Source: Sulfurospirillum sp. (GTDB lineage: Bacteria > Campylobacterota > Campylobacteria > Campylobacterales > QNZT01). Taken from it: DNA of 12,962 nt. Below, piece by piece: positions 5,517 to 11,142 of the stretch. The notes under the pieces are model-generated. The model saw only the letters and a program-made list of their open reading frames with translations. It was not told the DNA's origin and searched no databases. How positions within the stretch are numbered: the first letter of the stretch is position 1; each line of letters opens with the position of its first letter. Made by a program: the position numbers and the translations under genes. The stretch is taken from NCBI GenBank assembly GCA_003978455.1, contig QNZT01000171.1, forward strand, positions 1 through 12,962. The letters are read 5' to 3'.

Positions 5517-6808
5517 TTGATAATTTCTCCTAAATAGTTTCTGATGAAAGGGTAAAGGTCACTCAGATCTGGACCGTTTTGCGCTCCGGTCAGCATGACG
5601 CGCAGCGGTTTGACCAGCTGTTCCCCCTTGAGTCCGCTCTCTTTGGCGAGATGGTCTTTAAACGCGTCATATTCCGGAAAATAGGGGGCGTTTTTTGCAA
5701 CAGACCGTAGTATGTGAAATGCTTCCGGAAAGTTTTCACACACTTTCGGCGCAAAAATTGTATCGATTTTCTCCTTTATCTCCTGTAAAGTACTTGCTTC
5801 CCGGGTATAGAGCTTTGCCAGTGCCCCTATCTCTTCACTGGAGTATCCGATCTGTGCCGAGAGCCTTCTGTTGTCGATGCGTCTGATGTGCTCTTTGTTG
5901 ATTTGCCTCAGTTTTCCCGGATCAAATGTTATCGGTGTTTTTGCGATATCTTTCAGATCGAACCATGTGACGGCTTCTTCAAGTGTGAAGATTTCGACGG
6001 GTGTTTTGGTTCCGGTCAGGATGAGGTAGTTGGCGATAGCGGAGGGGAGAAATCCCTCTTCCAGCAACCGCCTGACACTTGATGCCTCATCGTCTTCACT
6101 CATCTCGTCGCCCGCTTCGTTGCGGATGATGGGCAGATGGGCGTAACGGATCTCTTTGTCGTATCCGAGATAGTTTCGTATCAGTATTTGTCTGGATGTA
6201 TTTGAGACGTAGTCTTCGTCGCGGATGACTGTAGAGATATCGTACATCATATCATCGATAGCAGAGGCAAAATCGTAAGTCGGGGTTTTATCGACGTTCA
6301 TGATAACAAAATCGTCGATATCATCCGGCGTGAAGCAGACTTCGCCTTTGATCAAGTCTGTAAAGCAGATATCCTCTTGTGGTTTTTTGATACGTACGAC
6401 AAAAGGAGACTCATTGTTGAGTACCTCTTCATTGCTGAGGTATTTGCAGGTACCGTCGTATCGGTTGGGTTGACCGGTTGCTTTTGCCGCTGCTCTTTTG
6501 TTTTCGAGTGTTTCGGGTGTGCAAAAACAGGCGAACGCTTTTTGATCCATCAGCAGTTTGGTTGCCAGTTGCTGATGAAACTTGAGATTTTCACTCTGAT
6601 AGTTGATCTGATCCCATGTGATACCGAAAAGTGTCAGCATCTCCAGAATCTCGTGATCTTTGCCTTCGATAGTGCGTTCTTTGTCTCTATCTTCGATGCG
6701 GATTAAAAAGGGTTCACTGTTCTGTTTCGCAGCGATAAAGTTAAAGAGGACGGTGCGTAAGTCACCGATATGCATATCTCTGTTCAGAGAGTGCGCAAAA
6801 CGATACAT
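5513..6808 (-). CDS. gltX: Glutamyl-tRNA synthetase, GluRS2 type, with altered active-site motifs
   Basis: The frame is intact (431 aa) and matches, along its length, the GluRS type of H. pylori GltX2, which charges tRNA-Gln with glutamate for later amidation by GatCAB. Recognisable segments are FLIRIED (34-40), the TPTYDFASAIDD region (175-186), YAHLPII (222-228), DEASSV (240-245) and GFLPSAIANYLI (252-263). However, normally invariant motifs are changed. FAPSPTGDMHIG reads FAHSLNRDMHIG (4-15); IEDTD reads IEDRD (38-42); RGEDHVSNTPKQ reads RDEDYVSNTSRQ (196-207); KKMSKRDEASSV reads DEMSEDDEASSV (234-245). The class I ATP-binding KMSKS loop thus loses all its basic residues. Glutamate-contact residues Arg3, Ser7, Glu39, Tyr178 and Arg196 appear kept. 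Start ATG has an AAGGAT site. Identity as a GltX homologue is sure; catalytic activity is doubtful. Confidence 0.9.
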   Translation of the reverse strand: MYRFAHSLNRDMHIGDLRTVLFNFIAAKQNSEPFLIRIEDRDKERTIEGKDHEILEMLTLFGITWDQINYQSENLKFHQQLATKLLMDQKAFACFCTPETLENKRAAAKATGQPNRYDGTCKYLSNEEVLNNESPFVVRIKKPQEDICFTDLIKGEVCFTPDDIDDFVIMNVDKTPTYDFASAIDDMMYDISTVIRDEDYVSNTSRQILIRNYLGYDKEIRYAHLPIIRNEAGDEMSEDDEASSVRRLLEEGFLPSAIANYLILTGTKTPVEIFTLEEAVTWFDLKDIAKTPITFDPGKLRQINKEHIRRIDNRRLSAQIGYSSEEIGALAKLYTREASTLQEIKEKIDTIFAPKVCENFPEAFHILRSVAKNAPYFPEYDAFKDHLAKESGLKGEQLVKPLRVMLTGAQNGPDLSDLYPFIRNYLGEIIK

Positions 6809-6845
6809 AGAAATCCTTATGATGAAATTGGATTATTTGCTGGTG

Positions 6846-6866
6846 CGGTGATAATAGTACAACAAA
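6846..6866 (-). promoter_or_regulatory. Possible -10 region upstream of gltX
   Basis: In the 66-bp gap between the protease stop and the gltX start, the minus strand carries TACTATTAT (TACTAT at 6854-6859), about 45 nt before the gltX ATG. No good -35 hexamer is found at 17 bp. There is no terminator hairpin after the protease gene either, so gltX may instead, or also, be read from the protease transcript. Confidence 0.25.
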
Positions 6867-6874
6867 AAGGATTA

Positions 6875-8287
6875 TTAGTTGGAAAATTTTTGAACAGACT
6901 CGAACATAATATGGGCAAAATTATCGGTTGAAATCGGAACTCCGTGTGTTCTGAGATAGTAGGAACGTGCCATTTTGACAGCTTTACCGGCGTTGAGACG
7001 ACCGTATCCGGCATAGTCGTTTCTGCCGTTGATATAGTTGTAACTTCCGATTTTATCCGATGTCTTCTTCATGATATCGATGACTTCATCCCGGGTGAGT
7101 TCGGGATTGGCGGAAAGGATCAGTGCGGCGACCCCCGCAGCGACGGGAGCAGCGGCGGAAGTACCGATAAAATGTTTGTTATAATTACGACTTGTGTATC
7201 CTTTACTGCCGGTTGCGTCTGTCGTGATCAGTTCTGCATCGCTGTTTCCGCCCGGTGCGACGAAGTCGATGGAGCTACCGTAATTGCTGTAATAGGCTAT
7301 CTTGTCACGGTTTGTTGAAGCACCGATGGAGAGGACATAGGGAGATTCCGATTCATCATCTATCCCTGGTTCGTCCATATCCTGACTGTCGTTTCCTGAA
7401 GCGAAAAATATCAAAATACCTTTTCCGTTCCTCCCTCTGGTTGCAAGGGTTTTGAAAATCTCGTTATAGGCATCGAGATTCGTGTAGGAACCCCAGCTGT
7501 TGGAGATGATATCCACACCCTTTTGCATCAAGTCGTTAAAAGCCTTGATATCCTGCGCAATATCGTTATCGGAGTATCGTACCGCATAGAGTTTGGTTTT
7601 GGGTGCGACACCCACTACGCCTATGCCGTTTTCCGCTGCGGCAAGCAGTCCCGCACATGCAGTCCCGTGCCAGTTCCCGGTTTTGGAATCGGGATAGTTG
7701 CTGTCTGGATCGTCATAGTTGGCGAAGCCGATGATATTTGCTTTGAGGTCTTCGTGAGCGATATCGATGCCTTCATCGATGATGGCGGCTATGACACCTT
7801 CTCCTTTGGTATATTGCCACGCTTTTTTTACATCGATATCTGCACCGGGATGACTTCGGTTGTTGAGATGCCACTCTCTTTTATAGTAGTGATCGGTGAT
7901 CTGACGCACTCTCTTTTTGAGTAGAAAATTTGGATGGGCAAATTTGATACCCCTCTCCTGCGTGATGGCTTCGCAGAGGGAGAGGGTCTCTTTCGGTGTG
8001 GCTGTTTTACAGAGAAAAAGGGTATCTGAAAGTTTGCGTATAAATTTCAGGCGGTATTTTCGTAGGCTGTTTTGTAAACGTGTTTCATCTTCACTGCAGA
8101 TGATGATTTGATCGGTGACGCCGTATCGTGTGCCGTGACTGTCCGCGTAGTAGAGGGTATTTCGATCATGGATACCCCGGGAACTTTTCAGCGGTGTCAG
8201 TTCGATACGCTTCCCTCCGCTGATATAGTGGTCACTAAAGAGCGGCGCTACGAAAAAAAACATTATAAAGTATACTCTGGTGAACAT
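6875..8287 (-). CDS. Secreted subtilisin-like serine protease, kexin-like catalytic domain (S8)
   Basis: The 470-aa protein has a hydrophobic signal peptide (residues 1-18), then a propeptide-like region (about 60-125, LQNSLRKYRLKFIRKL ... ERGIKFAHPNFLLK) of the type that folds and inhibits subtilases. The catalytic domain follows (about 135-440). The triad is complete: Asp171 in AIIDEGID, His207 in WHGTACAG and Ser377 in GTSAAAP, with oxyanion Asn299 in FASGND. The entry segment (REWHLNN ... ADIDVKKAW ... GEGVIAAIIDEGID) and HGTACAG with Cys211 resemble the kexin/proprotein convertase branch (D-D-G and HGTRCAG there). Unlike those, it ends about 30 residues after the catalytic domain and has no P domain. 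It probably acts in the periplasm or outside the cell on unknown substrates. The ATG at 8287 is about 60 nt after a TATAAT box. Confidence 0.92.
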   Translation of the reverse strand: MFTRVYFIMFFFVAPLFSDHYISGGKRIELTPLKSSRGIHDRNTLYYADSHGTRYGVTDQIIICSEDETRLQNSLRKYRLKFIRKLSDTLFLCKTATPKETLSLCEAITQERGIKFAHPNFLLKKRVRQITDHYYKREWHLNNRSHPGADIDVKKAWQYTKGEGVIAAIIDEGIDIAHEDLKANIIGFANYDDPDSNYPDSKTGNWHGTACAGLLAAAENGIGVVGVAPKTKLYAVRYSDNDIAQDIKAFNDLMQKGVDIISNSWGSYTNLDAYNEIFKTLATRGRNGKGILIFFASGNDSQDMDEPGIDDESESPYVLSIGASTNRDKIAYYSNYGSSIDFVAPGGNSDAELITTDATGSKGYTSRNYNKHFIGTSAAAPVAAGVAALILSANPELTRDEVIDIMKKTSDKIGSYNYINGRNDYAGYGRLNAGKAVKMARSYYLRTHGVPISTDNFAHIMFESVQKFSN

Positions 8288-8349
8288 TTTGATTTTATGC
8301 CTTAAGCTGATATGTGTAAATGGTGTATTGACTTCATCGAATTAATAAT

Positions 8350-8365
8350 AGTGCATTATACAATA
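8350..8365 (-). promoter_or_regulatory. -10 box of the S8 protease gene
   Basis: On the minus strand a perfect TATAAT (8355-8360) preceded by TTG lies about 68 nt before the protease ATG. The sequence at the -35 distance (8378-8383) does not fit TTGACA, which is usual for housekeeping promoters in this phylum. Inferred from the motif only. Confidence 0.45.
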
Positions 8366-8396
8366 TTTATCGGAAGAGTGAGGCAGTGATGGAGCA

Positions 8397-8428
8397 CAAA
8401 AAAAGCCAAAATGCCGTTTTTAATGGCT
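8397..8428 (-). terminator. Terminator-like hairpin with U-tract on the minus strand
   Basis: Read on the minus strand, AGCCA (8424-8428) pairs with TGGCT (8404-8408), extended by a short A/T stem, and is followed directly by a run of seven T (8398-8404 region). The geometry is that of a weak intrinsic terminator. No minus-strand gene ends here: it lies upstream of the protease promoter and beyond the divergent chemoreceptor start. It could insulate the protease from antisense transcription or end a small RNA starting in the AT-rich stretch. Confidence 0.35.
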
Positions 8429-8457
8429 GAAACATTTTAAAAAAATAATTATGTTTA

Positions 8458-8490
8458 AATATTAAATATTAAAGTAAAAATATTAAATAT
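8458..8490. repeat. Two 12-nt AT-rich direct repeats spaced 21 bp
   Basis: AATATTAAATAT occurs at 8458-8469 and again at 8479-8490, with starts 21 bp apart (two DNA turns). It lies 125-157 bp before the chemoreceptor start. It could be an operator pair or an UP-like/curved segment, but low complexity makes chance plausible. Confidence 0.35.
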
Positions 8491-8546
8491 ATAAAATAAA
8501 AACTGTGTGTATTTTTGTAACTGACGATGATCTCTCTTTTGAAATC

Positions 8547-8573
8547 TATAAGAAAAGTGAGATTTGACGATAT
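8547..8573 (+). promoter_or_regulatory. Candidate sigma-28 (FliA) promoter of the chemoreceptor gene
   Basis: The -10 element GACGATAT (8566-8573) contains CGATAT, which fits the CGATWT form reported for sigma-28 promoters in Campylobacterota. A weak -35 (TATAAGAA, 8547-8554) lies at the correct 11-nt spacing. Chemoreceptor genes are often under flagellar sigma-28 control, which makes the assignment sensible, but it rests on one good half-site. Confidence 0.35.
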
Positions 8574-8614
8574 TAGTATCAGGATAATTTTGCCAAAAAC
8601 AGAAGGATAGCGTT

Positions 8615-10843
8615 ATGTGGGTTGAAAAAGTAAACAATATCAGTATAGAGAAAAAGATTGTTATTATGCTGCTGGGACTGCTTGTTGCGGGAGTCGTGGC
8701 AAGCGCGGGATTGATGGGCTATTTTCTGGATAAAACCAAAACAAAGAGTTTTCACCAGATCGCACACTCTTTAAATATGATCATGAAAGAGAAACACAGA
8801 GCGCTTGAGACAGTGGCATATACCAATATGCTTGCTCTCGCCAGCAATCAGGAACTGGTAGATGCCCTGAAAAATGGTAATAGAGAAAAGGCGATCGCTA
8901 TTCTTGCCGAAACGGAAAAAAATATAGAGCAAAATTCGCCCTTTCATACGTTTAAAGTACATCTTCATGACAGTCAGGGACACGCCTTTTTAAGAAGCTG
9001 GAACCCAAATAAATATGGAGATGATTTAACGACATTCAGACATACCATACCCTATATAGTCTCCACACACAAGCCTTTTGTCACTACGGAAGTGGGCAAA
9101 ACCGGTATGACTATCCGGGGTATCGTACCGATGTTCGATGCACAGCACCGGTATGTCGGTTCGGGTGAGTATATCGTCAGTTTCGACTCATTTGTCGACT
9201 GGATGAAAAAGAACGAAGATGCCGATCTTCTGGTTTTGCTGGATAAAAAATATCAGATCCAAAGCACTCCGAGGGATCTTCTGCTGGGACATTATGTTGT
9301 TGCTCAGAAAAATTACAATCCTGAATTTTTGCATATGGCACAACAGCTGAATATAGATGATTTGCGAAAAAAAGCCTTTTATACGGATGATCACTATCTC
9401 TATACGATGGTACCGATTGTTGATTTTGCAGGGAAAAATATCGGTTACTATCTGATCGGAAAGAAGATGGCTTCGGTCGATGCCCTGCTGGCAGATGCCT
9501 ATAAAATGATTTACGCTTCTCTGGGGATGATGGTACTGCTTTTGCTGATTGTCACGGCGATTTCAATATATATTATGCGAAAGTTGGTATTTTCTCCTTT
9601 GCGGGATTTTCAGACCGGGTTGATGGATTTTTTTACATTTTTTCAAAAAAAGAGCGGTTCTGTCTCGCCGATTCCTGTCGCCTATCATGATGAGATAGGA
9701 GAGATGGCAGGCAAAGTAAATGATGAGATCTCCCGTCTCGAGAAGAGTATTACCAATGAAGAGAAGGTGATTGCGGAAGCGGCACGTGTCATCGAAAGTG
9801 CGAGCAACGGAGATCTGACCGGACGTGTGGCGGTAACAGCTGAAAATCAGACGATTCAGAAGATGCTCGATCTGCTCAACAAACTTTTTCAAAATCTCGA
9901 GGAGAATATCGGTAAAGATGTCAATAAAATCGTGCAGACACTCGAAGCATACGCCCGTTGTGACTATACGCATGCTATCCCCGGTGCTACGGGGCGTATC
10001 GAAAAGAGACTCAACCGGATGCAGCAGGTGATCACGGAGATGCTGATCCTCAATGTGCAGAGCAGTGAAGCGCTCCAGTCCAGTTCGCGCGTACTCTCCA
10101 AAAATGTAGTCGAGTTGAATCAAAGTGCCGCCGGTCAGTTTCAATCGATAGAGAATACATCCCGACTGATGCAACAGATCAACGAGACGATGGAGCAGAG
10201 TATGCAAAAACTCAACGAGATGGGTAATAAAATCGATACATTGACAGATTCGCTGCAGCGTGGAGAGAGCCTCTCTCTAGAAACAGGCAAATCGATCGAG
10301 TCGATCAACACGCAGGTGGAAGATATTTTGGTTGCGATCAAGATCATCGATGAGATCGCTTTTCAGACAAATATACTGAGCCTCAACGCAGCCGTGGAAG
10401 CGGCTACCGCGGGTGATGCGGGCAAAGGTTTTGCCGTGGTGGCACAGGAAGTGCGAAATCTCGCTTCCAAAAGTGCGGATGCAGCCAGAAGCATCAAAAC
10501 ACAGGTTGAAAATGCTACCGAATTGACACAAAAAGGGATAAATAGTTCACAACAGATGCTCGAAGGGTATCAGCAGCTTAAACACAGAATCGATCAGACT
10601 ACCGCAGAGATAGAAGAGATATCCGAAATGATCAAATCGCAAAATCGTTATGTAGCGGAGATCAACAGTGCGGTCATGAAGATACGTCAGAGTGCGCAAA
10701 ACAACCGTAGCATCGCTGAAAAGACAGAGTCAATCGTCAAAGATACACAATCTCTTTCAGACAATATCGTCATGCAGGCACAAAAGAGCAAATATGACAT
10801 GACACTTGTGGTGACGCAGGGGTGTTCTGTCGCCACGGGCTGA
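8615..10843 (+). CDS. Methyl-accepting chemotaxis protein with periplasmic double-Cache domain
   Basis: This 742-aa chemoreceptor has a first membrane helix (about 15-37), a large periplasmic sensor (about 40-295), a second helix (about 299-321), a HAMP-like/linker region (about 322-480) and a long coiled-coil signalling domain. The sensor segment FKVHLHDSQGHAFLRSW ... KYGDDL ... RGIVPMFD ... GSGEYIVSFDSF (about 110-192) is typical of double-Cache domains of the dCache_3 type; the ligand cannot be predicted. The hairpin tip that binds CheA and CheW is present: IDEIAFQTNILSLNAAVEAA then GDAGKGFAVVAQEVRNLA (about 578-617). There is no C-terminal CheR/CheB pentapeptide. The last 14 residues, after QKSKYD, look like an extra tail running towards the repeat at 10856. 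The ATG has an AGAAGGA site. It would act in the inner membrane, steering flagellar motility. Confidence 0.95.
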   Translation: MWVEKVNNISIEKKIVIMLLGLLVAGVVASAGLMGYFLDKTKTKSFHQIAHSLNMIMKEKHRALETVAYTNMLALASNQELVDALKNGNREKAIAILAETEKNIEQNSPFHTFKVHLHDSQGHAFLRSWNPNKYGDDLTTFRHTIPYIVSTHKPFVTTEVGKTGMTIRGIVPMFDAQHRYVGSGEYIVSFDSFVDWMKKNEDADLLVLLDKKYQIQSTPRDLLLGHYVVAQKNYNPEFLHMAQQLNIDDLRKKAFYTDDHYLYTMVPIVDFAGKNIGYYLIGKKMASVDALLADAYKMIYASLGMMVLLLLIVTAISIYIMRKLVFSPLRDFQTGLMDFFTFFQKKSGSVSPIPVAYHDEIGEMAGKVNDEISRLEKSITNEEKVIAEAARVIESASNGDLTGRVAVTAENQTIQKMLDLLNKLFQNLEENIGKDVNKIVQTLEAYARCDYTHAIPGATGRIEKRLNRMQQVITEMLILNVQSSEALQSSSRVLSKNVVELNQSAAGQFQSIENTSRLMQQINETMEQSMQKLNEMGNKIDTLTDSLQRGESLSLETGKSIESINTQVEDILVAIKIIDEIAFQTNILSLNAAVEAATAGDAGKGFAVVAQEVRNLASKSADAARSIKTQVENATELTQKGINSSQQMLEGYQQLKHRIDQTTAEIEEISEMIKSQNRYVAEINSAVMKIRQSAQNNRSIAEKTESIVKDTQSLSDNIVMQAQKSKYDMTLVVTQGCSVATG

Positions 10844-10855
10844 TGTGCACCGGCA

Positions 10856-10895
10856 GCGAAACTTTAGGGACTCTCTTTCAAAAGCGTTAACTTAA
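10856..10895. repeat. Intergenic repeat, copy 2 (partial), after the chemoreceptor stop
   Basis: These 40 bases align without gaps to 1428-1467 at 34 positions, including the perfect 16-mer AAAAGCGTTAACTTAA (10880-10895). The 11-bp hairpin of copy 1 is only partly kept: three mismatches and two G-U pairs weaken it. The outer part of copy 1, including the left TTAAGTTAA, is not recognisable upstream. The element starts 13 bp after the chemoreceptor stop codon. Confidence 0.65.
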
Positions 10896-10915
10896 CACTC
10901 TTTTGTTACTATATA
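10887..10915 (+). promoter_or_regulatory. Candidate promoter of the 65-aa lipoprotein / rnr unit, -35 inside repeat copy 2
   Basis: TTAACT (10887-10892) and TATATA (10910-10915) are separated by 17 bp, a normal sigma-70 layout, and lie just upstream of the lipoprotein ribosome-binding site. The -35-like hexamer is part of the conserved right end of the repeat. Inferred from motif and spacing only. Confidence 0.35.
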
Positions 10916-10935
10916 GGCAGATGAAGGAGTTCACT

Positions 10936-11133
10936 ATGAATAAAAACAACTATCTTTTGAAGCTTTTTGTGATGCTTTTCGCGCTGATCGTTTTCAGCGG
11001 TTGCGGTGTCGGTTCAGTCGTTGCGGCACCGTTTAAAGTGACCGGAGCGATTGTCAATGTCGTGACACCGGATGTGGTAGGTGATACGATTTCGGGTGTC
11101 GGTGATGTCGCCGATGCTGCGATTCCCTTTTAA
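10936..11133 (+). CDS. Small lipoprotein, 65 aa, valine/glycine-rich
   Basis: The peptide has a lysine-bearing N-terminus, a hydrophobic segment (about 7-20) and a lipobox FSGC with predicted acylated Cys23. The 42-residue mature part is rich in Val, Gly, Ala and Asp and has the pattern APFKVTGAIVNVVTPD, then GDTISGVGD and a terminal IPF. This pattern resembles a family of tiny proteobacterial lipoproteins of unknown function that I recognise by its VTG...TPD...GD...IPF layout but cannot name with certainty. A start at 10903 is possible in frame but would bury the signal peptide; the ATG at 10936 has a strong AAGGAG site. It ends 9 bp before the rnr start, so the two are probably cotranscribed. 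Confidence 0.85.
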   Translation: MNKNNYLLKLFVMLFALIVFSGCGVGSVVAAPFKVTGAIVNVVTPDVVGDTISGVGDVADAAIPF

Positions 11134-11142
11134 GAGTCTCAT

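Larger units (their letters stand above)
8288..8614. other. AT-rich divergent intergenic region (327 bp) between the protease and the chemoreceptor
   Basis: No coding frame is supported here. The region holds, in order, a minus-strand -10 box for the protease (8355-8360), a minus-strand terminator-like hairpin (8397-8428), a pair of 12-nt AT-rich direct repeats 21 bp apart (8458-8469 and 8479-8490), a candidate sigma-28 promoter for the chemoreceptor (8547-8573), and the chemoreceptor ribosome-binding site (AGAAGGA, 8601 onward). The stretch 8429-8500 is almost entirely A and T. A small ORF on the minus strand at 8455-8637 is low-complexity and has no support. Confidence 0.5.

Noticed and set aside
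5513..6808. gltX as a frameshifted or nonsense-inactivated pseudogene
   Set aside because: The frame is continuous, of normal length, with overlapping stop/start to yggT; only substitutions are seen, so it is listed as a coding gene with doubtful activity.
8455..8637. A 60-aa minus-strand frame in the protease/chemoreceptor gap
   Set aside because: Low-complexity AT-rich sequence giving a Phe/Ile/Asn/Tyr-rich peptide, overlapping the chemoreceptor start and promoter, with no support.
9563..10207. A 214-aa open frame on the minus strand
   Set aside because: Antisense to the chemoreceptor coiled coil; the composition follows the receptor codons and no motif is seen.
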